A stretch of DNA of 64,000 nucleotides from JBCBSK01 sp965250105 (GCA_965250105.1 OZ252290.1:1860001-1924000); one strand, 5' to 3'. Counted from the stretch's first letter, positions 43,474-52,165 are shown. The notes: generated from the sequence alone by a model not told the origin. A program made the numbers and translations.

Positions 43474-44109
43474 ATGCGCGCCTTGTCGATCCCCGCCGCC
43501 ACTTTGCTGCCGGCTCTGGCCATCCTGATCGCCGCACCGCCGGCCAATGCCCAGAGCTTCGACTGCGCCAAGGCATCGACGGCGGTCGAGATGGAGATCT
43601 GCAACGACCCCGCCCTCGGCGCGCTCGACAGCGCCCTTGGCGATCTTTATGCGGCGCTTCTGCCGGCGCTCGGCGAAGAGTCCCAACCCAACTTGCGCCA
43701 GTCCCAGCGCGACTGGCTGGCCCAGCGCGACACCTGCCAGGACGCGCCGTGCCTGAGCGCGGCCTATGTCGAGCGCCTACAGGCGCTCGACCGCGAATAT
43801 GATGCCTTTCCCGGCTGGGTGGCGGCCTATGACAGCTGGTCCGACCTAACGCTTCAGATCGAACCGGCCGGCACCGGCAAATATGCCGTCTCGCTCGACG
43901 GCGCCGGTGCCAACTGGACCTGTTCGGGCCGGTTCGAGGCCACCGAGGAAGGCAAGCAGCTCGCGGTGAGCGGCACGGGCGTGACGATCTACCTTCAGCA
44001 GGCGGGCACCGGCGTCTTCATCTCCGACGATGCCGAGATGACGCTGGACGAACTCGTCAGCTGCGGTGCGCAGGCGCCGCAACTGACCGGCTTCTACACC
44101 CGCAAGTGA
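43474..44109 (+). CDS. Secreted lysozyme-inhibitor LprI-like (DUF1311) protein
   Basis: 211 residues. Signal peptide to about ANA (residue 26), then the LprI-type domain with FDCAKASTAVEMEICNDPALGALDSALGDLYAALL and SQRDWLAQRDTCQDAPCLSAAYVERLQAL, the conserved cysteine pattern of DUF1311. A C-terminal beta-rich domain (about 115-211) with one cysteine pair follows. A clear ribosome site (AGGAG) precedes ATG 43474. Role in protection against lysozyme is known for some members only. Confidence 0.88.
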   Translation: MRALSIPAATLLPALAILIAAPPANAQSFDCAKASTAVEMEICNDPALGALDSALGDLYAALLPALGEESQPNLRQSQRDWLAQRDTCQDAPCLSAAYVERLQALDREYDAFPGWVAAYDSWSDLTLQIEPAGTGKYAVSLDGAGANWTCSGRFEATEEGKQLAVSGTGVTIYLQQAGTGVFISDDAEMTLDELVSCGAQAPQLTGFYTRK

Positions 44110-44236
44110 GCGGCACGCCCGACGGCGGCACGGGACCGAGACACGGGCTCGGGCCTCAGAGGTCGAGGGCCGGCCCGTCGTTTGACAGGCCGCTGTCTGG
44201 ACGGTTGCCGTCTGATCCGAGTTTTCCGGGAAAATC

Positions 44237-44311
44237 TGGAGCGGGCGATGAGATTCGAACTCACGACCCCAACCTTGGCAAGGTTGTGCTCTACCCCTGA
44301 GCTACGCCCGC
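44237..44311 (-). tRNA. tRNA-Gly (GCC)
   Basis: The minus strand folds into a full cloverleaf: acceptor GCGGGCG/CGCCCGC, D-arm with AGGGGT, anticodon stem CAACC/GGTTG with loop TTGCCAA (anticodon GCC), T-arm GTGAG-TTCGAAT-CTCAT, and an encoded 3' TCCA (44237-44240). It reads GGC codons, frequent in this GC-rich genome. A 13-base palindrome TTTTCC-G-GGAAAA (44222-44234) lies directly downstream. Confidence 0.98.
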
Positions 44312-44424
44312 TCTGATCGGCGCTTGTGTCGCGATCAAGGCCGCGTATATGGCGCAAGCCGGAGACGAATGCAAGCGGGCGATACCGCCCGCCCGCAGTT
44401 TCTTCGTCCGGTATCGGTGCGCCG

Positions 44425-44718
44425 CTATTTGCGCATGTTCATGACCGCGCCGGCGACCGCCGTCAGCACGCCGCCGCCCGCCGCGCCGCCGACCACGTCG
44501 CCGACGATGTTGGCGAGCGACATCGCGCCGCCGGCATCGCCGCCCATCAGGCCCGCGATGACTGGCCCGAGCGCCATGCCGCCGCCGACACCGCCGACGC
44601 CGCCGGCCAGAAGCTTGGGCAGCAATTCCATCGCCGCCTGCTTGACGAGCGTGCCCGCGACGCCGCCGCCGACCATGCCGGAAATGACCTGGATGATAAT
44701 CGGAATGAGAGCTTCCAT
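44425..44718 (-). CDS. Glycine/alanine-rich small membrane protein
   Basis: 97 residues, about a quarter glycine, with an initial hydrophobic segment (ALIPIIIQVISGMVGGGVAG) and several GGxGGG stretches alternating with hydrophobic runs, resembling glycine-zipper membrane proteins. Plausibly real: a compact coding frame with good start context and a mosaic repeat just upstream. Function unknown. Confidence 0.55.
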   Translation of the reverse strand: MEALIPIIIQVISGMVGGGVAGTLVKQAAMELLPKLLAGGVGGVGGGMALGPVIAGLMGGDAGGAMSLANIVGDVVGGAAGGGVLTAVAGAVMNMRK

Positions 44719-44750
44719 GACACGTCCCCCTGTATAGGCCCATCCTGGAC

Positions 44751-44856
44751 CTAGAGAGCTCCAGTGACTGTCGGTTCACTGGATACGCTCTAACTCATTG
44801 ATTTTACGAAATTCCTTACGCGAAACCGGTTCCCGTTTCCGCTGGAATTGCGCTAG
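44751..44856. repeat. RIME-like intergenic mosaic repeat, copy 2, inverted
   Basis: Reverse complement of the copy at 15051: starts CTAGCGCAATTCCAGCG, core GTAAAATCAATGAGTTAGAG (17 of 18 core bases equal to copy 1), then an 8-bp hairpin TCCAGTGA/TCACTGGA (arms 44760-44767 and 44776-44783). Hairpin arms differ in sequence from copy 1 but pair perfectly. CTAG stands at both ends. Lies upstream of the glycine-rich protein gene. Confidence 0.8.
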
Positions 44857-45001
44857 TCTGGCCCGCGACGCCGTCGTCCTGGGCAGACACTTTATGACAT
44901 GGCTTTATGACCGTCTGACAATGGACTAGGTATTCGGCACGGCATCCGCGCCCCGGCCCCGGATCGCCCCGACATCACCTGAATCCCGCCGAGACCCGAT
45001 C

Positions 45002-45529
45002 ATGCCTCTTGGACCAGACGATCTCTTCGCCCGCCTCGCGGCGCTCGACATTCCGATGCGGACCGTGTCGCACCCGCCGCTCTTCACCGTCGCGGAATCG
45101 CAAAACCTGCGCGGCGAACTGCCGGGCGGGCACACCAAGAACCTGTTCCTCAAGGACAAGAAGGGGACGATCTTCCTGGTCGTCGCCTGCGAGGACACGC
45201 CGATCGATCTCAAGAAGATCCATACCGCCATCGGCGCGCAGGGGCGGGTATCCTTCGGCAGGCCCGAGCTTCTGATGGCGGTGCTCGGGGTCATTCCCGG
45301 CGCGGTGACGCCTTTCGCGCTGATCAATGACGAGACCGACAAGCGTGTCACCCTGGTGCTCGATCGTCATCTCCTCGACCACGATCCGCTGAACTTCCAC
45401 CCCCTCGACAATGCCCAGACCAGCGCCGTCGCGCGGGCCGACTTCCTGCGCTTCGTCGAGGCGCTCGGTTACAAGCCGGCGATCCTCGACCTGCCGGCGC
45501 CGGTGGAGCCCGAAACCGCCGCGACATGA
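45002..45529 (+). CDS. YbaK/ProX-type prolyl-tRNA editing deacylase
   Basis: 175 residues. Motifs TVAESQNLRGELPGGHTKNLFLKD, FGRPELL and LGVIPGAVTPFALINDE match the ProX/ProXp-ala family that removes mischarged alanine from tRNA-Pro in the cytoplasm. Single-gene unit; start at 45002. Confidence 0.9.
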   Translation: MPLGPDDLFARLAALDIPMRTVSHPPLFTVAESQNLRGELPGGHTKNLFLKDKKGTIFLVVACEDTPIDLKKIHTAIGAQGRVSFGRPELLMAVLGVIPGAVTPFALINDETDKRVTLVLDRHLLDHDPLNFHPLDNAQTSAVARADFLRFVEALGYKPAILDLPAPVEPETAAT

Positions 45530-45697
45530 GCAGGGGATCTGGCGGATTGGGCCTATCAAGGGTTCCGATCCGCGCCTATATTGAAGGCGGCGCGGCGCGC
45601 GGCCCTGAGGTCACGGTCCTGGGGGTGCGCGCTTCAGCCAGGCAAGGCGTATCCGGGTAGGATGCGTCGGGGCAAGACACAGCGGGATGAGTGTGAC

Positions 45698-46621
45698 ATG
45701 GCCGAACTCCTCTTTGGCGACGGCGCCGGGCAGGCGGGGCAGGCGCCATCCGGCGATCTGATCAAGGACACCACGACGCGCGACTTCGCCGCGGACGTCA
45801 TCGATGCGTCGCAGGACGTGCCGGTGCTGGTCGATTTCTGGGCGCCCTGGTGCGGCCCTTGCCGGCAGTTGACGCCGCTTCTCGAAAAGGCGGTTCAGGC
45901 GGCCGCCGGCGCGGTCAGGCTCGTCAAGATGAATATCGACGAGCATCCGGAGATCCCCGGCCAGATGGGCGTTCAGTCGATCCCCGCCGTGATCGCCTTC
46001 GTCAATGGCCGCCCGGCCGACGGCTTCATGGGGGCATTGCCGGAAAGCCAGATCAAGGCGTTCATCGAACGCATCGCCGGCCCGGTCGGGCCCGATCCGA
46101 TCGAGGAAGCGCTGGCCGCGGCCCATGAGGCGCTCGAAGCGGGCGATCTGTCGGCCGCCGCCAACACCTATGCGACGATCCTGCAGGAAGATCCCGAACA
46201 TGCCACCGCGCTCGGCGGACTGGCGCGCTGTTTGATCAAGACCGGCGATCTCGACCGCGCCAAACAGACGCTCGCCATGGTGCCGGCGGCCAAGGCGACC
46301 GATCCGATGGTGGTCGCGGCCAAGGCGCAGCTCGATCTCGCCGAACAGGCCGGCGAGGTCGGTGAACTGAACGAGCTTCTCCTGGCCGTCGAACGCAATC
46401 CCGACGATTTCCAGGCCCAGTTCGACCTGGCCATGGCGCTCAACGCGCGCGGCGATCGCGCGCTGGCCGCCAAGCATCTGCTCGACATCGTCGCCCGCGA
46501 CCGCGACTGGAACGAGGACGGGGCGCGCAAACAGCTCGTCACCTTCTTCGAAGCCTGGGGGCCGACCGATCCGATGACGGTCGAAACCCGCAAGAAGCTG
46601 TCGGCCGTCCTGTTCTCCTGA
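45698..46621 (+). CDS. YbbN/CnoX-type thioredoxin with C-terminal TPR domain
   Basis: 307 residues. Thioredoxin fold about 20-120 with active site WCGPC (51-55) and cis-proline SIPAVIAF; the rest is a TPR-like helical region (about 130-307). Proteins of this build are redox holdases (CnoX/YbbN in E. coli), though this one retains a full CxxC. Start at 45698 (MAELLFGDGA) after a GGGGCAAG-like site; 39 upstream codons look untranslated. First of a run of same-strand genes to 47598. Confidence 0.9.
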   Translation: MAELLFGDGAGQAGQAPSGDLIKDTTTRDFAADVIDASQDVPVLVDFWAPWCGPCRQLTPLLEKAVQAAAGAVRLVKMNIDEHPEIPGQMGVQSIPAVIAFVNGRPADGFMGALPESQIKAFIERIAGPVGPDPIEEALAAAHEALEAGDLSAAANTYATILQEDPEHATALGGLARCLIKTGDLDRAKQTLAMVPAAKATDPMVVAAKAQLDLAEQAGEVGELNELLLAVERNPDDFQAQFDLAMALNARGDRALAAKHLLDIVARDRDWNEDGARKQLVTFFEAWGPTDPMTVETRKKLSAVLFS

Positions 46622-46642
46622 CTTTCGCAAGGTCGTCCGTCC

Positions 46643-47335
46643 ATGCCGCCGCGCCCCTATCACGTGCCCGAAGACCTGCCACAGACCGTTCCGGTCTTTC
46701 CGCTCGAAGGGGTTCTGCTGCTGCCGCGCGGCGATCTGCCGCTGAACATCTTCGAGCCGCGCTATCTCGACATGGTCGATGCGGCGCTCGCCGGACCGAG
46801 GCTGATCGGCATGGTGCAGCCGGAGATCGGCCGGTCCGTCGTCGATGACGACGACGATGACGCGGTGGACGAGGCGCCGCCCTTGTCGCGCATCGGCGGG
46901 CTCGGACGCATCTCGGCCTTTCAGGAAACCAATGACGGCCGCTACGTCATCACGCTGAGCGGGGTGTCCCGCTTCCGCGTTCTCGAAGAGCTCGATGTCT
47001 CGACCCTGTTCCGGCAGTGCCGCATCTCGGCCTCGGAATTCGGCACCGATTTCAAGGCCAATGCCGGGGAGGACGCGGTCGACCGGGACAAGCTCCTCGA
47101 CACCTTCCGCGCCTATCTCAACGCCAATGACCTGAAGGCCGACTGGTCGAGCGTGCAGCGCGCGCCGACCGAAGCGCTGGTCAACGGGCTCGCCATGATG
47201 AGCCCGTTCGGTCCGCGTGAGAAGCAGGCGCTGCTCGAAGCGCGGGATCTCGGCGAGCGCGCCGACATCTTGGTCGCCATGACCGAGATGAGCCTGTTGC
47301 GCGCCGACGAGGATGATTCCTCCACCCTGCAATAG
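46643..47335 (+). CDS. Lon protease N-terminal (substrate-binding) domain protein
   Basis: 230 residues, stand-alone LON domain: FPLEGVLLLPRGDLPLNIFEPRYLDMV is the diagnostic N-terminal block, followed by RIGGLGRISAF and a C-terminal helical part. No ATPase or protease domain. Located 22 bases after the YbbN-type gene, and 39 bases before the Trm112 gene; this triple is conserved in rhizobia. Function unproven. Confidence 0.9.
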   Translation: MPPRPYHVPEDLPQTVPVFPLEGVLLLPRGDLPLNIFEPRYLDMVDAALAGPRLIGMVQPEIGRSVVDDDDDDAVDEAPPLSRIGGLGRISAFQETNDGRYVITLSGVSRFRVLEELDVSTLFRQCRISASEFGTDFKANAGEDAVDRDKLLDTFRAYLNANDLKADWSSVQRAPTEALVNGLAMMSPFGPREKQALLEARDLGERADILVAMTEMSLLRADEDDSSTLQ

Positions 47336-47373
47336 CCGTCGATCGGCGGACGCCCAGTAGAAGTGATGACGCG

Positions 47374-47598
47374 ATGACCGAGCCCACCGATCCCGGCGAG
47401 ACCCCGCCCACGGCAAGCCCGCCGCAGGTTGACCGCAAGCTTCTGGAAATCCTCGTCTGCCCGGTCACCAAGACCAATCTGATCTATGACGCCGACGCCC
47501 AGGAATTGATCTCGACGGTCGCCAGGCTGGCCTATCCGATCCGCGACGGCATTCCGATCATGCTGGCCGAGGAAGCGCGCCAGATCGAGGACGACTGA
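47374..47598 (+). CDS. Trm112 family small protein
   Basis: 74 residues; LLEILVCPVTKTNLIYDADAQELIS with one CP motif and RLAYPIRDGIPIML. The family activates methyltransferases in eukaryotes; bacterial members are small accessory proteins of uncertain role. Likely co-transcribed with the LON-domain gene. Confidence 0.9.
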   Translation: MTEPTDPGETPPTASPPQVDRKLLEILVCPVTKTNLIYDADAQELISTVARLAYPIRDGIPIMLAEEARQIEDD

Positions 47599-47604
47599 CC
47601 GCGA

Positions 47605-47668
47605 GCCGGCAATCCAAGGCTTCGCGCTGGATGCCCCTGGCTTGGTTCCGGAACAGGCCGGGGGTGAC
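47605..47668. repeat. Intergenic palindromic repeat family 2, copy A
   Basis: Contains GCCGGCAATCCAAGGC and a hairpin with arms CCCCTGGC (47634-47641) and GCCGGGGG (47657-47664). Similar to 52081-52165, sharing CCGGCAATCCA-GG and CTGGA...CCCCGG. It lies in the 163-base convergent gap after Trm112 and before the YkvA stop. Confidence 0.6.
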
Positions 47669-47761
47669 AAGGTCACAACACAGCACCGGCCAGACGCTTT
47701 CGCCTCCACCCGGAAGATATCCGAAATGCGGTCCGAATGGAGATCGTGACAGCCGACCGCT

Positions 47762-48217
47762 TCAGTCGGTCGCCGAGGTTTGGCTGTCGTTCTCGGGGAC
47801 GAGTTCGAGCGTTTCGGCCAGCGTGTCCTGCGCCGTTTCGCGATGACGGTCGGTGATATGGGCCGCGACCATCGATACCGCGGCGAGCAGCACCGTCGCA
47901 TCGTCGGTATAGCCGAAGCCCATGAGGAAATCCGGCACCGAATCGAGCGGCAGCACGAAATAGCCCAGCGCGCCGAGAAGCGTGGCGCGCACCTTCAGCG
48001 GCGTTGTCGGATCCATGGCGCAGTAATAGGCCGCGACGAGATCGTGGGCGAAGGGGATCTTGCGGGCGACGCGCTTCAGCTTGGCCCAGAAGCCCTGCTG
48101 CACGCGGGCGATATTGCGCTCGACGGTTTCGGGGTCCTGCGCCGGTTCGCCGACCCAGTGTTCGGTACGGTCATCCATATCCGGCCGCTTGCCGGCCGGC
48201 TCCTCGGCATCGCTCAT
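47762..48217 (-). CDS. YkvA/DUF1232 membrane protein
   Basis: 151 residues. Acidic N terminus, then the DUF1232 core DPTTPLKVRATLLGALGYFVLPLDSVPDFLMGFGYTDDATVL with the conserved PxDxxPD motif, and a second hydrophobic helix. Inner-membrane protein of unknown function. ATG 48217 chosen because GGGGAG precedes it; upstream in-frame ATGs to 48427 lack ribosome sites. Confidence 0.88.
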   Translation of the reverse strand: MSDAEEPAGKRPDMDDRTEHWVGEPAQDPETVERNIARVQQGFWAKLKRVARKIPFAHDLVAAYYCAMDPTTPLKVRATLLGALGYFVLPLDSVPDFLMGFGYTDDATVLLAAVSMVAAHITDRHRETAQDTLAETLELVPENDSQTSATD

Positions 48218-48548
48218 GCGCTCCCCGGTCGACGCGCCGAAGCCGCGCGGGAGACCGGCATCCGGTTGCATGGCTGTCATGGGTCGGGTGGTCCTGACGT
48301 CTTTGATCACTATCGATCTGACATGGGTCGCGACTGGGGCTCCGGCAAGTAACGCCTTGTTTAAGCGCTGACTTTTTTCGCTCGAAAGGCGCGATCGCGG
48401 CCTTTTCGTGCCCGGATCGTGGCGCAAGGCCCACCATCGGCTCGGAGCGCCGCGTCGAAAACGCTCCCTGCCCTCTTGCGGAACCGGCCGCGACGGGGGA
48501 TCACAGGCGGATCTGTCCTAATCGCGGATCATTCGGGAGTAACGGTTC
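48218..48548. other. Divergent intergenic region between YkvA and SDR genes
   Basis: 331 bases with no supported gene. A short T-run (CTTTTTT, around 48370) and direct GATC motifs are present but no clear promoter or hairpin pair. A ribosome site GGGAG precedes the SDR start at 48549. Small open frames here look non-coding. Confidence 0.4.
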
Positions 48549-49334
48549 ATGGAACTTGCGGCATCGACGGTCGCCGTCGTCACGGGCGGTGCGTCCGGTC
48601 TTGGGGAAGCTTCGGCGCGGGCGCTGGCCGCCAGCGGCGTCAAGGTCGGTCTGATCGACATGAACGCCGAGAGCGGCGCGCGTGTCGCCGAGGATATCGG
48701 CGGCGCCTTCGCCGAAGCCGATGTCACCGACCCCGCTTCGGTCGCCGCCGCGCTGGCGAGCCTGCGCGAGGCCCATGGCCAGGAGCGGATCTGCGTGAAC
48801 TGCGCCGGCATCGTCGCGGGCCAGAAGACGGCGAGCCGCGATCGCGCCACCGGCGCGCCCAAGCCGCACGATCCGGCGCTTTTCTCCAAGGTCATCCACG
48901 TCAATCTGATCGGCTCGTTCAATGTCGCCTCGCAATCGGCCGCCGGCATGCTGTCGCTCGATCCGGTGACCGAGGATGGCGGCCGCGGCGTCATCGTCAT
49001 GACGGCCTCGGTCGCGGCCGAGGACGGCCAGCTCGGCCAGGCGGCCTATGCGGCGTCGAAAGGCGGCATCAACAGCCTCGTCCTGCCGATGGCGCGCGAT
49101 CTGGCGCGCGACGGCATCCGCGTCGCCGGCATCATGCCGGGCCTGTTCCACACGCCGATGTTCGACAGCCTGACTGATGAAATCCGCGCCTCGCTCGCGG
49201 CCAATGTGCCGTTCCCCCAGCGGCTCGGCCATGCCAGCGAATATGGCGATCTGGTCCGGCATATCTGCGAGAACGAGATGCTGAACGGCGTGTCGATCCG
49301 GCTCGACGGCGCGCTGCGCCTGCCGCCGCGCTGA
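48549..49334 (+). CDS. SDR family dehydrogenase, 3-hydroxyacyl-CoA dehydrogenase type II-like
   Basis: 261 residues. TGGASGLG cofactor motif (about 13-20), NCAG, and the catalytic Y-x3-K in YAASK. The pattern (VNLIGSFNVASQSA, MTASVAAEDGQLGQAAYAASKGGI and IMPGLFHTPMF) resembles 17-beta-HSD10/HADH-II enzymes that oxidise 3-hydroxyacyl-CoA with NAD. It stands between YkvA and a mosaic repeat, convergent with the PxpC gene. Substrate only inferred. Confidence 0.88.
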   Translation: MELAASTVAVVTGGASGLGEASARALAASGVKVGLIDMNAESGARVAEDIGGAFAEADVTDPASVAAALASLREAHGQERICVNCAGIVAGQKTASRDRATGAPKPHDPALFSKVIHVNLIGSFNVASQSAAGMLSLDPVTEDGGRGVIVMTASVAAEDGQLGQAAYAASKGGINSLVLPMARDLARDGIRVAGIMPGLFHTPMFDSLTDEIRASLAANVPFPQRLGHASEYGDLVRHICENEMLNGVSIRLDGALRLPPR

Positions 49335-49336
49335 CG

Positions 49337-49461
49337 AGAGCATCCTGCGTTTAGATTGAAGCGCTTCACGCGAAGGTCTGAACGCATGAAGATGCTCTAA
49401 CGCCTTAAGATATAGAGCAAATTAACGCGGTCTGATTCAATCAGATCGCATTTTGCGCTAG
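49337..49461. repeat. RIME-like intergenic mosaic repeat, copy 4, different central module
   Basis: Outer stem AGAGCATC (49337-49344) with GATGCTCT (49391-49398) plus GCGT/ACGC, apex palindrome GAAGCGCTTC (49358-49367). Then TAACGC, TAGAGCAAA, a second palindrome CTGATT-C-AATCAG (49432-49444) and CTAG (49458-49461). End motifs (TAGAGC, GCAAA, CTAG, GCGTTAGAGC on the minus strand) match copies 1 and 2, while the middle differs. Fills the convergent gap between the SDR and pxpC. Confidence 0.75.
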
Positions 49462-49463
49462 GC

Positions 49464-50495
49464 TCAACCCGGCGGCGCCATGCCGCCGGAAATGTCGGTG
49501 GCGGTCAGTGTGTCGATCGAGGCGCTGCCGATCGGCGGCGCATCGACGATATCCCGTTCAAGGGCGTCCAGGTGCCGCGCGGCGCGGCGCCTGAGGTCTT
49601 CGGCCTCGTCGCGGGACACGCGCTCGAAGCGCACCCTGTCGCCGATCCGTTTCGCCGCGATACGCGGCAGGTCGACGCTCGCCACCGTCGCGATCTTGGT
49701 ATAGCCGCCGATGGTCTGGCGATCGTTGAGGAGGACGATCGGCTGGCGCGTGCCTGGCACCTGAATGGCGCCGGGCGCGATCCCCTCGGACAGGACCTCG
49801 AAGCCCGCCTTGTGATCGAGGTCCGGCCCGTCGAGCCGAAGCCCGACGCGGTCCGAGGCCGCCCCGATGGCGAAGGCCGCGCCATAAAACCGCGCGATCG
49901 CATGTTCGGTGAAGGCATCTTCCTGCGGCCCCGGCACGACGCGGATCGGCCGGTCGGGATGCAGGTCGGGTGGGACGGGCAGGACGCGCTCGGGTCCGTG
50001 CACCACGGCCCGGTTCAGCGGCAGCCGGGCGCCGGCGGTAAGCGGGCGCCCGTCCAGCCCGCCGAAGGCGCCGCGTCCATAGGTCGACAGTGAGGTCAGG
50101 ACCGGCGGCAGCGCCAGCCCACCGGCAATGCCGAGATAGCCGCAGACGGTCTTCGCCGTTCGGCCGACAGCGATCCGGTCGCCGTGATGGAGCGTGACGG
50201 TCAGGAAGGGCCGCAAGGCGAACCGGCTCCCGTCGCGCCGCGTGACATGGGCATCGGCGCCGGCCAAGGCGAGGCGAACGCTATCGGCCGCGCATATGAT
50301 CTCCGGCCCGCCGAGCAGGAATTCGACGACGGGCGCGCCCGCGTCATTGCCGAGCAGACGGTTCAGGAGGCGCACGCTCGGCGGGTCGAGCACGCCCGAG
50401 GCCGGCACGCCCTGGCGCAAGAAGCCCGGCCGGCCGAGATCCTGGAGCGTCGCATGCAGTCCCGGCGCGACGATATCGAGCGTCGGCAGCATCAT
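49464..50495 (-). CDS. pxpC: 5-oxoprolinase subunit PxpC
   Basis: 343 residues of the biotin-dependent carboxyltransferase-like (AHS2/KipA) family: GLHATLQDLGRPGFLRQGVPASGVLD opens, then GYLGIAGGLALPPVLTSLSTYGRGAFGG, and PIVLLNDRQTIGGYTKIATVASVDLP near the end, all standard. PxpA, PxpB and PxpC together convert 5-oxoproline (pyroglutamate) to glutamate with ATP. Start overlaps pxpB stop by four bases. Confidence 0.93.
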   Translation of the reverse strand: MMLPTLDIVAPGLHATLQDLGRPGFLRQGVPASGVLDPPSVRLLNRLLGNDAGAPVVEFLLGGPEIICAADSVRLALAGADAHVTRRDGSRFALRPFLTVTLHHGDRIAVGRTAKTVCGYLGIAGGLALPPVLTSLSTYGRGAFGGLDGRPLTAGARLPLNRAVVHGPERVLPVPPDLHPDRPIRVVPGPQEDAFTEHAIARFYGAAFAIGAASDRVGLRLDGPDLDHKAGFEVLSEGIAPGAIQVPGTRQPIVLLNDRQTIGGYTKIATVASVDLPRIAAKRIGDRVRFERVSRDEAEDLRRRAARHLDALERDIVDAPPIGSASIDTLTATDISGGMAPPG

Positions 50496-51220
50496 GCGGC
50501 GGGCCTCAAGGACCAGCGGCCGGCCGCCGCGTCGGCGTCGAGCGTATCCAGTTCGGCGCGCGTGACCGCGACATAGCGGATCGTGTCGCCGACCGCGAAC
50601 AACGCCGGCGGGTCGCGCTCGGGATCGAACAACCTGACCGGGCTCTGGCCGATCAGGTTCCAGCCGCCGGGCGAGGCGACGGGGTAGACGCAGGTGAATT
50701 CGTTGGCGATGGCCACCGCGCCGGCGGGGATCGTGGTGCGCGGCGTCGTGCGGCGGGGAAAGCGCAGGCCCTTATCCAAGGTGCCGCAATAGGCATAGCC
50801 CGGAAAGGAGCCGGTGACGAGCACGTCATAGCTTGTCGCCGCGTGACGCGCGGCGAACGCCTCCGGGCTCAGCCCGGCTTTGCAGGCTAGTTCGGCGAGG
50901 TCGGGCGCGAGGTCGGGATCGTAGCAGACCGGCACCTCCCAATGCCGCCCCGGCGCGGAAACGTCGTCATGCGGATGGGCCAGCAGATCGGCGATATGAG
51001 CTTCGATCTCGCCGCCGCGTCCGATCAGCGGATCGTAGCAGACCAGAAGCGTGCCGAACGACGGCACGGTCTCGACAAGACCGGCCGGCGGATGGGCCAA
51101 GAGCGCCCGGTCGAGCGCGGTCACGCGATCGAGAACCGCGCGCTCCAAGCTCTCGGCGAACACGACGAGAAGCGCCGTATCGCCGCAGGGCTTGATGATC
51201 GGATCGGCGCCCATGGTCAT
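50492..51220 (-). CDS. pxpB: 5-oxoprolinase subunit PxpB
   Basis: 242 residues, AHS1/KipI family: GDTALLVVFAESLERAVLDRVTALDRAL, EVPVCYDPDLAPDLAEL, FPGYAYCGTLDKGLRFPRR and PGGWNLIGQSPVRLFDPERDPPALF are diagnostic. Functions with PxpA and PxpC in the oxoprolinase complex. It is 22 bases after pxpA and overlaps pxpC. Confidence 0.93.
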   Translation of the reverse strand: MTMGADPIIKPCGDTALLVVFAESLERAVLDRVTALDRALLAHPPAGLVETVPSFGTLLVCYDPLIGRGGEIEAHIADLLAHPHDDVSAPGRHWEVPVCYDPDLAPDLAELACKAGLSPEAFAARHAATSYDVLVTGSFPGYAYCGTLDKGLRFPRRTTPRTTIPAGAVAIANEFTCVYPVASPGGWNLIGQSPVRLFDPERDPPALFAVGDTIRYVAVTRAELDTLDADAAAGRWSLRPAA

Positions 51221-51242
51221 CGGGACAGCGCCATGAGCGGGG

Positions 51243-52016
51243 TCAGAGTGGCATCTCCGGCAGGGGCGTCAGGCGGAACCGGCCGGAGGCCTCGATCTCG
51301 CGGCGCACCGACTGGCCGACCGCCACCGCCGTCGGCTCGTCGCCATGGATGCAGACGGTGTGGATCGGCGAGGGGATCTTGCGGCCGCTGGTGGTGAAGA
51401 TCGCCTGTTCCTCGACCATGCGGAAGACGTTCTCGGCGGCCTGTTTGCCGTCGCGGATCATGGCGTTCGGCTCGGTGCGCGGGGTCAGCATGCCGTCATC
51501 GCCATAGGTGCGGTCGGCGAAACCCTCGGCGGCGATGGTCAGGCCCTGTTTCTCGCCGGCCGGAATCAGTTCCGACAGCGCGATCGCCACGAAGATCAGC
51601 TTGGGGTTGTAGCTGTGGATCGCGCGCGCGATCGCCGTGGCATAGGCGGGATCCTCGGCCGCCATGTTGTTGAGCGCGCCATGCGGCTTGACATGGGTGA
51701 CCTCGGCGCCGAGCGCGCGCGCCACCCCGTCGATGGCGGCGATCTGGTAGAGCACCAGGTTTTCCAGGTCCTTGACGTTCATCTTGATCTGGCGGCGGCC
51801 GAAGCCCCACAGGTCGTTGAAGCCGGGATGGGCGCCGATCGACACGCCCTTCGCCTTGGCGGCGGTCACCGTGTCGACTAGAACGGTCGGGTCACCGCCG
51901 TGAAAGCCGCAGGCGATATTGGCGCTTTGCACGACGTCGAGCAGGGTGTCGTCGTTGCCGATCGTGTAGCGGCCGAAGCTTTCGCCCATATCGGCATTGA
52001 GGTTTATCGGGGTCAT
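51243..52016 (-). CDS. pxpA: 5-oxoprolinase subunit PxpA (LamB/YcsF family)
   Basis: 257 residues. NLNADMGESFGRYTIGNDDTL and IACGFHGGDP with HPGFNDLWGFGRR are the YcsF signatures; VKPHGALNN and TVCIHGD later hold catalytic histidines/aspartates. Opens the oxoproline ring as part of PxpABC. First of the three pxp genes, following a TRAP transporter (300-base gap). Confidence 0.95.
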   Translation of the reverse strand: MTPINLNADMGESFGRYTIGNDDTLLDVVQSANIACGFHGGDPTVLVDTVTAAKAKGVSIGAHPGFNDLWGFGRRQIKMNVKDLENLVLYQIAAIDGVARALGAEVTHVKPHGALNNMAAEDPAYATAIARAIHSYNPKLIFVAIALSELIPAGEKQGLTIAAEGFADRTYGDDGMLTPRTEPNAMIRDGKQAAENVFRMVEEQAIFTTSGRKIPSPIHTVCIHGDEPTAVAVGQSVRREIEASGRFRLTPLPEMPL

Positions 52017-52080
52017 CTGGCCAGGCTCCGTTTTCCGGAAGATATCTGAGTTGGGCGGGAAGCTCTAACGCTTCGGCGTC

Positions 52081-52165
52081 ATTGCCGGACGGGTTCCGGC
52101 AATCCAGGGCAGCCCTTTCAGAGTGTGTCGCCCTGGACCCCCGGGACAAGACCGAGGGTGAGGCA
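52081..52165. repeat. Intergenic palindromic repeat family 2, copy B
   Basis: Two successive perfect hairpins: ATTGCCGG (52081-52088)/CCGGCAAT (52096-52103), and TCCAGGGC (52103-52110)/GCCCTGGA (52130-52137), followed by CCCCCGGGACAAGACCGAGGGTGAG. Lies in the 300-base gap 52017-52316 between pxpA and the TRAP large permease. The rest of the gap has no gene; a TGTTA-rich end near 52250 may hold a transcript start for pxpA on the minus strand, not identified. Confidence 0.7.

Noticed and set aside
44222..44234. Palindrome TTTTCC-G-GGAAAA downstream of tRNA-Gly as terminator
   Set aside because: A one-base centre cannot form a hairpin loop without losing pairs; arms too short for a terminator.
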